Below are positions 50,564-58,925 of a stretch of DNA of 64,000 bases, one piece after another. Position 1 is the stretch's first letter. Every line of letters starts with the position of its first letter. The stretch lies in contig NZ_KI911472.1 in assembly GCF_000514815.1 (NCBI RefSeq), positions 90,835 through 154,834 of the forward strand, in the 5' to 3' direction. A program made the position numbers and the translations under genes. Origin of the DNA: Salinispora fenicalii. GTDB lineage: Bacteria; Actinomycetota; Actinomycetes; Mycobacteriales; Micromonosporaceae. The notes under the pieces are model-generated. The model saw only the letters and a program-made list of their open reading frames with translations. It was not told where the DNA came from and did not search any database.

Positions 50564-50833
50564 TCAGGCCAGGGCCAGGAAGAGCTTCTCCAGCTCCTCC
50601 TCGGTCATCTCGGGTGCCTCGCCCTGTTCCCGGGCCGTGTTGCAGTGCCGCATGCCCGACGCGATGATTTTGTAGCCAGCCCGGTCGACGGCCTTCGACA
50701 CCGCGGCGAGCTGGGTCAGCACCTCCCGGCAGTCCTGACCGTCTTCCATCATGTCGATCACAGCGTTGAGTTGGCCTCGGGCGCGCTTGAGTCGGGTCAG
50801 CGCATCACCGGTCATCTCGGGTCGAAGCTTCAC
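50564..50833 (-). CDS. CsoR-family repressor, persulfide-sensing CstR-like
   Basis: This 89-residue helical regulator has ALTRLKRARGQLNAVIDMME, the conserved Cys35 in GQDCREVLTQLAAVSKAVD and Cys64 in GMRHCN. Copper-sensing CsoR also needs a His four residues before the second Cys; here that position is Gly60, so copper binding is unlikely. Two cysteines without the His is the CstR pattern, where persulfides crosslink the pair and release DNA. It starts at GTG 50833. Operators sit before this gene and before the CstB-like gene. Confidence 0.88.
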   Translation of the reverse strand: MKLRPEMTGDALTRLKRARGQLNAVIDMMEDGQDCREVLTQLAAVSKAVDRAGYKIIASGMRHCNTAREQGEAPEMTEEELEKLFLALA

Positions 50834-50854
50834 GTCGCACCTCCGGCTGCCACT

Positions 50855-50870
50855 ATACCCCCGGGGGTAT
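50855..50870 (-). promoter_or_regulatory. Perfect CsoR/CstR palindrome before the repressor gene
   Basis: ATACCCCCGGGGGTAT is a perfect 16-bp palindrome 21 bp upstream of the GTG of the CstR-like gene. It fits autoregulation and matches the operator at 50458. Confidence 0.88.
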
Positions 50871-50974
50871 TCATGGCCACTTCTCACCTCATCAACGGGC
50901 GGTAGGCGATACAAGATCACTGCTATATCCCCAGATTTCGGGTGGGGTGGTGCTGCTCGTCGCATGATGGCTCC

Positions 50975-51598
50975 ATGCCCACCGTGCCCGGCTGGACCGT
51001 GATCACCGCCCTCCTGGCCCCGCTGCTGTTGATCGGCGGCGCGGGGGTCGCGGTCACCTTCCAGCCGCGCGGGTTCGACCAGGTCAGCTACTCGATCAGT
51101 GAACTGGCCGCGCACGGCGCCAGCCACCGCTGGGTGATGACCCTCTTTATTCTCGGCTCTGGCCTCTGTCTCGTGCTGTCCGCCATTGGCCTGCGTACGG
51201 TGCGGATGGCGGGGCGTCTGATGCTTGCCCTCTCGGGCGTCGCCACGATCGCCGTGGCCACCTTTCCCGACCGGTGGGTGGATGGGCGTCCGGCCGCCGT
51301 GGCGGTGGTCAACGCCCACACGGTCTCCAGTTGGCTGGTGTTTTTCGCGGCGGCGCTCTGGCCGACCTTCGCCGCCAACCGCACCGGACCACTGCGTCTC
51401 CGGTGGGGCCTGCTGCTCAGCGCGGTGCAGCTGGCGCCGGCGGGATGGCGGATGATGTACGACATCTCCGGAGGTGAACTCGGTCAGGCCGACTACCAGG
51501 GGTTGGCCCAGCGGCTGCTGATCGGATTCGAGGGGCTCGTCTTGTTGGTCGTCGTGTTGCTGGCCCGTCGACAGGTCGCCCGACGACGTGTTCGGTGA
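50975..51598 (+). CDS. DUF998 membrane protein
   Basis: This 207-residue protein has six hydrophobic helices (VITALLAPLLLIGGAGVAVT, MTLFILGSGLCLVLSAIGLR, MLALSGVATIAVATFP, SSWLVFFAAALWPTFAA, IGFEGLVLLVVVLLARR). The segment GFDQVSYSISELAAHGASHR is characteristic of DUF998. The function is unknown. ATG 50975 is chosen because the first helix starts soon after it. It is divergent from the cstR-like gene and convergent with the GGDEF gene. Confidence 0.83.
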   Translation: MPTVPGWTVITALLAPLLLIGGAGVAVTFQPRGFDQVSYSISELAAHGASHRWVMTLFILGSGLCLVLSAIGLRTVRMAGRLMLALSGVATIAVATFPDRWVDGRPAAVAVVNAHTVSSWLVFFAAALWPTFAANRTGPLRLRWGLLLSAVQLAPAGWRMMYDISGGELGQADYQGLAQRLLIGFEGLVLLVVVLLARRQVARRRVR

Positions 51599-51624
51599 CG
51601 ACCGTAGGGCGGGCGGCCCGCCGG

Positions 51625-52272
51625 TCAGCGGTCGCCGCTGCTCGCGCTGTCGAGGAGCTGGCGGAGGTGGGGCGAGTCGATGCTCTTCGCCCGGTACATC
51701 GCAGCGTCGGCGCGGTCCAACGCCTCGGAGAGCTGGGTGGGGCAGGTGACTGGCGCCAACCCGACGGAGGCTGTCACTCGCACGCTTGCCGAGTGCAGCC
51801 GGATCGGTGCGGCGAGGAGATCGTGCAGCCGGCGGGTGGCGTGCTCAAGCCACCGCCGCTCGACCTCGGGGGCGGTGAGCAGCCCGGCGAATTCATCTCC
51901 GCCGAGCCGGGCGACCGGGTCGTCCCCCGCGAAGGCGGCGAGCCGCTGGCCGACGTTGACCAGTACCTGGTCGCCGGCGGCGTGCCCGTACCGATCGTTG
52001 ATTTGTTTGAAGTCGTCGAGATCGAGGACGACGGCGATCAGCGGTCGCCCATCCGCTCGAGTCAGCAGGGCGGCGGCCAGCCGATGAAAGGCCCGTCGGT
52101 TGGGCAGACCGGTGAGGGGGTCGTGGCTGGCCGCATGGCGTTCGGCGGCGAGTTCGGCCTGGAGGACGGCGATCTCCGCCTCGGCCTGTACCGCCCGGCG
52201 GTGCAGCTGCCAGGACGAGATGAGGGCGCCCGCGGCACAGACGCCGGACGCGATCGTCAGCGGATCCGGCAT
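51625..52272 (-). CDS. GGDEF-domain diguanylate cyclase
   Basis: This 215-residue protein has an N-terminal hydrophobic helix (TIASGVCAAGALISSWQL), a short coiled coil (RRAVQAEAEIAVLQAELAAE) and a full GGDEF domain: HDPLTGLPNRRAFHRLAAAL, VLDLDDFKQINDRYGHAAGD and the active LGGDEFAGLL. It should make c-di-GMP from GTP. No RxxD inhibitory site precedes GGDEF. ATG 52272 follows GGGAGGAC; the open frame extends further upstream without coding character. No effector gene adjoins it. Confidence 0.9.
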   Translation of the reverse strand: MPDPLTIASGVCAAGALISSWQLHRRAVQAEAEIAVLQAELAAERHAASHDPLTGLPNRRAFHRLAAALLTRADGRPLIAVVLDLDDFKQINDRYGHAAGDQVLVNVGQRLAAFAGDDPVARLGGDEFAGLLTAPEVERRWLEHATRRLHDLLAAPIRLHSASVRVTASVGLAPVTCPTQLSEALDRADAAMYRAKSIDSPHLRQLLDSASSGDR

Positions 52273-52507
52273 GAGTCCTCCCGTCATGCCGATGCCCCGG
52301 CATTGCCGACGGTCACCGACCCCGTGTCTGCCCTGGTCGTCGCCCAGTAAAGGTGACTTACGGTAAGCGGATCGACACCACTCCCGTCGGCTATCATGCT
52401 CTCTGTCCGATGCAGATGCAATAGCAGATGCACGTGCAGGAGCTTCCCGGTCCACACGTGCCCACTGGGGCTGCGGTGTGGACGGATGCATGACGAGAAG
52501 GGCGCAC

Positions 52508-52747
52508 ATGCAGCCGCTACCGAATGGCGTTCCCATCCCCGAGCTACCGCCGTTGCGGTGGCAGAAGAGTCGCCGTAGCAACCCCAGCGGCAACTGCGTT
52601 GAGCTGGCCGAACTTCCCGATGGTGCGGGCATCGCCGTGCGCAACTCTCGGCATCCTGACGGCCCCGCCTTGATCTACACGGTGGATGAGATCGCGGCCT
52701 TCGTGCTCGGTGCCAGGGATGGTGACTTCGATCACTTGATCCACTGA
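52508..52747 (+). CDS. DUF397 protein
   Basis: This 79-residue protein has the DUF397 pattern: LRWQKSRRSNPSGNCVELAE, then GIAVRNSRHPDGPALIYTVD and EIAAFVLGARDGDFDHL. DUF397 proteins are small actinomycete-specific partners of XRE/DUF5753 regulators and affect development and antibiotic production (BldB-like in context). The start at ATG 52508 has GAAGGG. Here it lies before its XRE partner; the reverse order is more usual. Confidence 0.9.
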   Translation: MQPLPNGVPIPELPPLRWQKSRRSNPSGNCVELAELPDGAGIAVRNSRHPDGPALIYTVDEIAAFVLGARDGDFDHLIH

Positions 52748-52857
52748 TTCACGCCGTGCCGTCGGGACTGATTCCCCTCACCGATGGTCCATGGCATGCT
52801 GACCCGGCGACCGGGTCAGGTCCGGCCCGGTGCGGTCCAGCAAATGGAGGGGCGGCA

Positions 52858-53745
52858 GTGGCGACGATACCCGCTGAGGGAGGCTCAGTGGCTGGCCCGA
52901 CCGTCCTGCGGATGATGCTCGGCGCGCAGCTGCGCCGGTTACGGGAGTCCTGCGGGGTGACCCGGGAGGGCGCGGGTTGGGAGATTCGGGCCTCGGAGTC
53001 GAAGATCAGCAGGATGGAGTTGGGGCGGGTCGGTTTCAAGGAACGCGACGTCGCCGACCTGCTGACCCTCTATGGCATCACCGACCCGCAGGAGCGGGAC
53101 GCCCTGCTCCACCTCGCCCGGGACGCGAACAGTCCCGGTTGGTGGCACCGGTACGGTGACGTGCTGCCGTCCTGGTTCCAGGCGTACCTCGGCCTGGAGG
53201 CAGCAGCTGCCCTGATCCGCACGTATGAGCTCCAGTTCGTCCCCGGCCTGCTCCAGACCGAGGAGTACGCCCGGGCGGTCGTGCTTCTCGGTCACAGCCG
53301 TGCCGCGTCGGCGGAGATTGACCGTCGGGTCACCCTGCGGATGCGGCGGCAGCAGGTGCTGCACGGGGAGGATCCGCCGCAGCTGTGGGCCGTGGTGGAC
53401 GAGGCGGCTCTGCGCCGACCGATCGGCGGCGCGGCGGTCATGCGACAGCAGGTTTCGGCGTTGATCGAGGCGACCAGGCTGCCGAACGTGCGGCTCCAGG
53501 TCGTGCCGTTCGCCGCCGGCGGGCACGCCGCCGCGGGCGGCGCCTTCTCCATCCTGCGCTTCGATGACAAGGAACTGCCCGACGTGGTCTACATTGAGCA
53601 GCTCACCAGCGCCCTCTACCTCGACAAGCGGGAAGATCTGGACTATTACGCGTTGGCGATGGAGCGGCTCTGCGTGGAGGCGGAGCCGCCGGAGCGGACG
53701 CCGGAACTCCTCGGCCGGATCCTGGCCGACCTGCCCTCGGGCTGA
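52858..53745 (+). CDS. XRE-type HTH regulator with DUF5753 domain
   Basis: This 295-residue regulator's N-terminal helix-turn-helix is LGAQLRRLRESCGVTREGAG and SESKISRMELGRVGFKERDV. The DUF5753 ligand-type domain follows: WFQAYLGLEAAAALIRTYEL, FVPGLLQTEEYARAVV, QLWAVVDEAALRRPIGG, NVRLQVVPFAAGGHAAAGGA and FSILRF. It starts at GTG 52858 behind GGAGGGG. These regulators pair with DUF397 proteins such as the one encoded 110 bp upstream. The target is not identifiable. Confidence 0.9.
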   Translation: MATIPAEGGSVAGPTVLRMMLGAQLRRLRESCGVTREGAGWEIRASESKISRMELGRVGFKERDVADLLTLYGITDPQERDALLHLARDANSPGWWHRYGDVLPSWFQAYLGLEAAAALIRTYELQFVPGLLQTEEYARAVVLLGHSRAASAEIDRRVTLRMRRQQVLHGEDPPQLWAVVDEAALRRPIGGAAVMRQQVSALIEATRLPNVRLQVVPFAAGGHAAAGGAFSILRFDDKELPDVVYIEQLTSALYLDKREDLDYYALAMERLCVEAEPPERTPELLGRILADLPSG

Positions 53746-53830
53746 CTCGGCGGGGCCCGCCTGATCTCGTCACCGGGTGAGCGCCGACCGCCTGGGTGCG
53801 CCCTCAGGCTGAGTTCGTACCGTATAGCCC

Positions 53831-54631
53831 ATGCCTCGAACCGTGCACGCCCTCCTCTCCGTCAGTACCACCGCCAGCCAGGCTGAACCCCCACAGGATG
53901 GCCTGGTCGGGCACGTGATCGGTCTGGTGGAGCGGCTGGGCGGGCCCGGTGCTGGCCTCGCCGTGGCGCTGGAGAACCTCTTCCCGCCGATTCCCAGCGA
54001 GGTGATCCTCCCCCTGGCCGGGTTCGTCGCCGGCCAGGGGCGGATGAGCGTCATCAGTGCGATCTTCTGGACCACGCTAGGTTCGCTGGTGGGTGCGCTC
54101 GCGTTGTACTACATCGGTGCGGCATTGGGCCGGGACCGGATGCGAGCCATCGCCGCCCGACTTCCGCTGGTGAAGCTGAGCGACGTTGACAAGACCGAAG
54201 AGTGGTTTCTCCGGCACGGCGTCAAGGCGGTGTTCTTCGGTCGGATGATCCCGATCTTCCGAAGCATGATTTCGATACCGGCCGGGGTGGAGCGGATGCC
54301 GGTGTGGACCTTCGTGGTCTACACCACCTTGGGCAGTCTGATCTGGAACACCACCTTCGTCTTGGCCGGTTACCTGCTCGGTGACAACTGGCATCTGGTC
54401 GAGGAGTACGCCGGTGTGCTGCAGAACATCGTCATCCTGGCCTGTGTGGCGGGGCTCGCCTGGTTCGTCGTCACCCGGCTCCGCCGGTCCCGGACGACCG
54501 GGGGAGTGCTGCCCAACGGGCCGGAGGACGAGTTCCCAGCGCCGCTGCCGCCCGTCGATGGTGTCCCCGACCCGCAGGGCCGGGGAACCCTGTACCGGAG
54601 TAGCTGGTCTGAGGACACCACCGTGGGCTGA
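53831..54631 (+). CDS. DedA-family membrane protein
   Basis: This 266-residue protein has family marks: ENLFPPIPSEVILPLAGFVA, GSLVGALALYYIGAALGRDR, FFGRMIPIFRSMISIPAGVE (the conserved FxxRxxPxxRxxxxxxaG motif) and GSLIWNTTFVLAGYLLGDNW. DedA proteins are lipid scramblases or flippases, some recycling undecaprenyl phosphate. The C-terminal 50 residues form a Pro-rich cytoplasmic tail. ATG 53831 is the start. The gene is convergent with the hydroxymethyltransferase gene, 25 bp apart. Confidence 0.92.
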   Translation: MPRTVHALLSVSTTASQAEPPQDGLVGHVIGLVERLGGPGAGLAVALENLFPPIPSEVILPLAGFVAGQGRMSVISAIFWTTLGSLVGALALYYIGAALGRDRMRAIAARLPLVKLSDVDKTEEWFLRHGVKAVFFGRMIPIFRSMISIPAGVERMPVWTFVVYTTLGSLIWNTTFVLAGYLLGDNWHLVEEYAGVLQNIVILACVAGLAWFVVTRLRRSRTTGGVLPNGPEDEFPAPLPPVDGVPDPQGRGTLYRSSWSEDTTVG

Positions 54632-54656
54632 CGGTTGCGATCGAGGCGCCGGCGGG

Positions 54657-56093
54657 CTAGCCGAGGTCGATGGCGGGGTAGAGGGGGAAGCCGGTGAGCA
54701 GGTCGCTGGCCTGCTTGCCGACCCGCTCGGCGACGGCCGGGTCCAGCACGTACTTCGCCTTCGAGGCGGTGCCGTCGGCGTTCGCCCCGGGCGAGGTCCG
54801 GCTCAGCACGGTGTGGATCAGCTCGGCGGTGGCGTCCAGCTCGGTGGTGCCGAAGCCCCGGGTCGTCAACGCCGGCGTACCGACCCGGATCCCGGAGGTG
54901 TACCAGGCGCCGTTCGGGTCCTGCGGGATCGCGTTGCGGTTGGTGACGATGCCCGAGTCGAGGAGCGCCTGCTCGGCCTGCCGGCCGGTGAGCCCGTACC
55001 CGGTCACGTCGATCAGCGCCAGGTGGTTGTCGGTTCCGCCGGTGACCAGCTTCGCGCCCCGACGCCGCAACCCGTCCGCGAGGGCCTGCGCGTTGGCGAC
55101 GATCCGCCCGGCGTAGTCGACAAAGTCGGGCCGCCGGGCCTCGGCGAGCGCGACCGCCTTGGCGGCCATCACGTGCGGCAGCGGGCCGCCGAGAACCATC
55201 GGGCAGCCCCGGTCGACCTGCTCGGCGAGCTCCGTACCGCAGAGCACCAGGCCGCCGCGGGGCCCGCGCAACGACTTGTGCGTGGTGGAGGTCACGATGT
55301 GGGCGTGCGGAACCGGGTCGAAGTCGCCGGTGAAGACCTTGCCGGCGACCAACCCGGCGAAGTGGGCCATGTCCACCATGAAGGTGGCCCCGACCGAGTC
55401 GGCGATCTCCCGCAGGATCCGGAAATTGACCTTCCGGGGGTACGCCGAGTAGCCGCCGACGAGGATCAGCGGCTTGAACTCGCGGGCCGCCTCGGCGACC
55501 CGGTCGTAGTCGATCAGCCCGGTCTCCGGGTCGGTGCCGTAGCTGCGCTGGTCGAACATCTTGCCGGAGATGTTCGGCCGGAAGCCGTGGGTGAGGTGCC
55601 CGCCGGCGTCCAGTGACATGCCCAGCATCCGCTGGTTGCCCAACTCGCGGCGCAGGGCGAACCAGTCGGCCTCGGTGAGGTCGTTGACGTGCCGGGCCTG
55701 GGCGCGCTTGAGCGCGGGCGACTCGATCCGATCGGCGAGGACCGCCCAGAAGGCGACCAGGTTGGCGTCGATCCCGGAGTGCGGCTGCACATAGGCGTAC
55801 GGCGCTCCGAACAACTCCCGGGCGTGCTCGGCGGCGAGCGCCTCGACGGTGTCGACGTTCTGGCAGCCGGCGTAGAAGCGACGGCCGACCGTACCTTCGG
55901 CGTACTTGTCGCTGAACCAGTTCCCCATGGCCAGCAGCGTCGCCGGGGAGGCGTAGTTCTCGCTGGCGATCAGCTTGAGTGACTCACGCTGGTCGGCCAG
56001 CTCGGCGCGAATGGCGTTGGCGACCCGCGGCTCGACGGCACCGATCACCTCGAGTGCGCTGCGATAGGCGGTGGACTCGGCGTTGCCCGACAT
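54657..56093 (-). CDS. glyA: Serine hydroxymethyltransferase
   Basis: This 478-residue PLP enzyme interconverts serine and glycine with transfer of a one-carbon unit to tetrahydrofolate. Marks: SLKLIASENYASPATLLAMG, NWFSDKYAEGTVGRRFYAGC, VDMAHFAGLVAGKVF and the PLP lysine in IVTSTTHKSLRGPRGG. It carries an insertion compared with the 420-residue E. coli enzyme (HVNDLTEADWFALRRELGNQ region), seen in a longer actinobacterial variant. The start is ATG 56093. A probable ZTP riboswitch precedes it, so expression should rise when folate one-carbon units run low. Confidence 0.93.
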   Translation of the reverse strand: MSGNAESTAYRSALEVIGAVEPRVANAIRAELADQRESLKLIASENYASPATLLAMGNWFSDKYAEGTVGRRFYAGCQNVDTVEALAAEHARELFGAPYAYVQPHSGIDANLVAFWAVLADRIESPALKRAQARHVNDLTEADWFALRRELGNQRMLGMSLDAGGHLTHGFRPNISGKMFDQRSYGTDPETGLIDYDRVAEAAREFKPLILVGGYSAYPRKVNFRILREIADSVGATFMVDMAHFAGLVAGKVFTGDFDPVPHAHIVTSTTHKSLRGPRGGLVLCGTELAEQVDRGCPMVLGGPLPHVMAAKAVALAEARRPDFVDYAGRIVANAQALADGLRRRGAKLVTGGTDNHLALIDVTGYGLTGRQAEQALLDSGIVTNRNAIPQDPNGAWYTSGIRVGTPALTTRGFGTTELDATAELIHTVLSRTSPGANADGTASKAKYVLDPAVAERVGKQASDLLTGFPLYPAIDLG

Positions 56094-56127
56094 GTGACCT
56101 CCTGGTGAACGTTCCCGGTGGACGTGT

Positions 56128-56222
56128 GGAGGCCCAGGCGCTCGGCATGCGTCCTCGTGATGGGCCGTTCCCCGATGGTGCTCCATCCCAAATCGCGCCA
56201 GTCCCGACCCGAGGGGATCCTA
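56128..56222 (-). promoter_or_regulatory. Probable ZTP (pfl) riboswitch in the glyA leader
   Basis: Read on the minus strand, the leader has GGGTCGGGACTGGCG (about 56196-56210), then a small hairpin GGATGGAGCACCATC, GGGGAACGGCC, a variable linker, and GAGCGCCTGGGCC ending near 56129. These match the two conserved halves of the pfl motif (GACUGGCG in the first, GCCUGGGC in the pseudoknot half). ZTP riboswitches commonly control glyA and purine/folate genes. It ends 35 bp before the start codon. The assignment is by eye; a covariance search would settle it. Confidence 0.75.
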
Positions 56223-56329
56223 CCGGTTTCGCATATGCAGCGCCGGCACCCGTTCGTACGCCCTGCAAGCCTGGCTGGGAGCCGAAGCGAAGATCGACGG
56301 CGGCGGAGAGCGCGGCTAGGATCGGGGAC

Positions 56330-57211
56330 ATGGCGGGGCCGGGCGATCGGGCGGGCAGTCGGGGCAGTCTGCTCGCAATCAGCGATCTGCACGTGCGGCA
56401 CGCGGAGAACCGGACCGTTGTCGAGCAGCTCCACCCGGAGTCGCCGGAGGACTGGCTGCTGGTCGCCGGCGACGTGGGGGACACGGTCGCACAGGTCGAA
56501 TGGGTACTGCGGCTGCTGGCTGCCCGGTTCGCGAAGGTGCTCTGGTCGCCCGGCAACCACGAGCTGTGGAGCCTGCCGGCTGACCCGGTGCCGCTACGCG
56601 GCGCCGCCCGCTACGCGCACCTGGTCGAACTCTGCCGCAAGCTCGGCGTGGTCACGCCGGAGGACCCGTACCCGGTGTGGGAGGGGCCCGGCGGCCCGGT
56701 CACCGTGGCGCCGCTGTTCCTGCTCTACGACTACAGCTGGCGCCCTGAGGGCCTAGACACATCGCAGGCGGCGCTCGCCGAGGCGTACCGGACCGGGATT
56801 GTCTGCACCGATGAGTACCTGCTGCACCCTGACCCGTACGAGAGCCGGTCGGCGTGGTGTGCCGCCCGGGTCGCCGAGACGGCCCGGCGACTGGCGGAGC
56901 GGGATCCGGCGCTGCCGACGGTGCTGATGAACCACTGGCCGCTGCGTCGCGAGCCTACCCGTATTCTCCGCTATCCGATCTTCGCGCAGTGGTGTGGCAC
57001 TGAGGCGACGGCCGACTGGCATCGACGCTTCGACGCCGTTGCGGTGGTCTATGGCCACCTACATATCCCGCGCACCACCTGGTACGACGGGGTGCGCTTC
57101 GAGGAGGTGTCGGTGGGCTATCCCCGGGAGTGGCGGCGACGGGGCGGGCCGCCGGGGCAGCCGCGCCGGATCCTGCCGGCGCCGGTGGGGTCGCCGCCGA
57201 CTGCCTGGTGA
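56330..57211 (+). CDS. Calcineurin-like metallophosphoesterase
   Basis: This 293-residue protein has all five blocks of the two-metal phosphoesterase site: LLAISDLHVRH (DxH), LLVAGDVGDT (GDxxD-like), WSPGNHELW (GNHE), VLMNHWPL and VYGHLHIPRT (GHxH). It cleaves a phosphomonoester or diester; the substrate is not evident. The start is ATG 56330. It is divergent from glyA across the riboswitch-containing leader, and the LigD-type gene follows 88 bp downstream on the same strand. Confidence 0.88.
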   Translation: MAGPGDRAGSRGSLLAISDLHVRHAENRTVVEQLHPESPEDWLLVAGDVGDTVAQVEWVLRLLAARFAKVLWSPGNHELWSLPADPVPLRGAARYAHLVELCRKLGVVTPEDPYPVWEGPGGPVTVAPLFLLYDYSWRPEGLDTSQAALAEAYRTGIVCTDEYLLHPDPYESRSAWCAARVAETARRLAERDPALPTVLMNHWPLRREPTRILRYPIFAQWCGTEATADWHRRFDAVAVVYGHLHIPRTTWYDGVRFEEVSVGYPREWRRRGGPPGQPRRILPAPVGSPPTAW

Positions 57212-57299
57212 CCCGTTCCGGCCCCGGATAGTCGGGTCCGTGCGGCGGGTGCTGCGCGTCCGACCCGACGCGCGCCCGGATCACGGCTACGGTGTGGGC

Positions 57300-58328
57300 G
57301 TGGCGACGCCGGCCGAGCAGATCCGGGTGGGACGGCGGTTGGTCCGCGTCTCTAACCCGGACAAGCCCTACTTTTCGGACTTAGGGCTGACCAAGCTCGA
57401 TGTGGTGCGCTACTTCCTGGCCGTCGGCGAGGGCATCCTGCGCGCCCTGCGGGATCGGCCGACGATGCTCGAGCGGTGGCCGCGTGGGGTCTTCGCCGGT
57501 GCCAAGATCGCGACGCGGGCGGACAACCGCGGTGACGCCTTCTACCAGAAGCGGCTGCCGGCGGGCGCCCCCGACTGGGTTCGCACCGCGCACCTGACGT
57601 TCCCGAGCGGTCGGAGCGCGGACGAGCTCGCGCCGAGTGAGCTGGCCGTGGTGGCCTGGGCGGTCAACCTCGGCACGCTCCGGTTCCACCCGTGGCCGGT
57701 GTCCCGGCGTGATGTCGAGCGACCAGACCAGTTACGTATCGACTTGGATCCGCTACCCGGGGTCGGGTTCGACCAGGTGGTCCCGGTGGCGCACGAGGTC
57801 CGCGCGTTCCTCGATGAGCTCGGGCTGGTTGGTTTCCCGAAGACCACCGGGGGACGAGGGCTGCACGTCTATCTCACCATCGAGCCACGGTGGGGCTTCG
57901 GAGACTGCCGCCGGGCGGTGCTGGCGCTGGGCCGGGAGATCCAGCGCCGCCGGCCCGACCTGGTCACCACCACGTGGTGGCGGGAGCAGCGGGATCGGCC
58001 GGTCTTTGTCGACTACAACCAGATGGCCCGGGACCACACGATGGCCTCGGCGTACTCGATTCGGCCCACCCCGGCGGCGCTGGTCTCCGCGCCGGTGGCA
58101 TGGACCGAACTGGATGCTGTCCAGCCGGAGGACTTCGACGTCACCACGATGCCGGCCCGCTTCGCCGAGCACGGCGACCCACATGCGGGCCTGGACGAGC
58201 GGGCGTATTCGTTGGAGCCGTTGCTGGAGTTGGCCGACCGGGAGAAGCTGGTGGCGCCGCCGGAGCGTTCAGGGCCCCGGGCGCCTGGGCCCGGGAGGCG
58301 GAAGGGGCGTGGCCGGGCCCCAGGGTGA
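57300..58328 (+). CDS. Stand-alone LigD-type DNA polymerase/primase (PolDom)
   Basis: This 342-residue member of the archaeo-eukaryotic primase superfamily, as found in LigD polymerase domains, has VSNPDKPYFSDLGLTKLDVV, RRDVERPDQLRIDLDPLPGV with the catalytic DxD, TTGGRGLHVYLTIEP (nucleotide-binding SxH/HxY region), VFVDYNQMARDHTMASAYSI and RPTPAALVSAPVAW. No ligase or nuclease domain is fused. LigD polymerases fill ends during Ku-dependent joining; some separate PolDoms act in other repair. Its last 60 bp overlap the convergent AsnC gene. The start is GTG 57300. Confidence 0.88.
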   Translation: MATPAEQIRVGRRLVRVSNPDKPYFSDLGLTKLDVVRYFLAVGEGILRALRDRPTMLERWPRGVFAGAKIATRADNRGDAFYQKRLPAGAPDWVRTAHLTFPSGRSADELAPSELAVVAWAVNLGTLRFHPWPVSRRDVERPDQLRIDLDPLPGVGFDQVVPVAHEVRAFLDELGLVGFPKTTGGRGLHVYLTIEPRWGFGDCRRAVLALGREIQRRRPDLVTTTWWREQRDRPVFVDYNQMARDHTMASAYSIRPTPAALVSAPVAWTELDAVQPEDFDVTTMPARFAEHGDPHAGLDERAYSLEPLLELADREKLVAPPERSGPRAPGPGRRKGRGRAPG

Positions 58329-58820
58329 TGTCTCGCCGTCGAACTCGTGAAAGACCAGCCAGGTGCGGGTGGAGAGCACTCCGGGGATGCTCTGCACCCG
58401 GGTCAGCACCACGTCTCGCAGCGTGGCGTTGTCCGGGGCCCGGACCAGAGCGAGTACGTCGTGATCGCCGCCGACCAGCGCGGCGTGCTCCAGGTAGCGC
58501 ACCTGGGCCAGCTCCGCGGAGACGTCACGCCAGGTGTTCTGCTCGATGGTGATCGCGATGTACGCCGAGGTGCCCAATCCGGCGGCCTCCGGCGCCACCC
58601 GGGCCTGAAAGCCGGTGACCACACCGTCGCGCAACAACCGCTCCACCCGGGCGTACGCGTTGGTTCGGGAAATGTGTAGGCGGGCGGCGAGCGTCCGGAC
58701 CGACGTGCGTCCGTCGCGGACCAACTCGGCCAGGATACGGCGGTCCACATGGTCGAGCGGCCGGGCCGATCGTCCCGCCCCGGTCGTCGAGGCCCCACCT
58801 GGGCCGGACTCTTGGCTCAT
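58269..58820 (-). CDS. AsnC/Lrp-family regulator, probable BkdR
   Basis: This 183-residue regulator has the Lrp helix-turn-helix VDRRILAELVRDGRTSVRTL, ARLHISRTNAYARVERLLRD and the C-terminal RAM domain (YIAITIEQNTWRDVSAELAQ, LVGGDHDVLALVRAPDNATL, STRTWLVFHEF). ATG 58820 follows GGGAGGTG. It is divergent from the branched-chain 2-oxoacid dehydrogenase operon, the standard position for its regulator, and likely responds to a branched-chain amino acid. The Pro-rich tail overlaps the LigD-type gene. Confidence 0.88.
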   Translation of the reverse strand: MSQESGPGGASTTGAGRSARPLDHVDRRILAELVRDGRTSVRTLAARLHISRTNAYARVERLLRDGVVTGFQARVAPEAAGLGTSAYIAITIEQNTWRDVSAELAQVRYLEHAALVGGDHDVLALVRAPDNATLRDVVLTRVQSIPGVLSTRTWLVFHEFDGETSPWGPATPLPPPGPRRPGP

Positions 58821-58925
58821 CGCGGCACCTCCCATCGACCAACCATCCTGCGTTTACGACGGATCTTGAGTCAACCATCCGACCGCAGGAGCATGGGCGA
58901 ACCAGATGTCCAGGAGGTATCCGCC

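Noticed and set aside
50564..50833. Calling the CsoR-family protein a copper sensor
   Set aside because: The His ligand four residues before the second Cys is Gly60, and all neighbours handle sulfane sulfur.
54381..55616. 411-codon frame on + across dedA end and antisense to glyA
   Set aside because: Both overlapped genes are unmistakable; the frame has no motif and low-complexity Gly/Arg/Val content.
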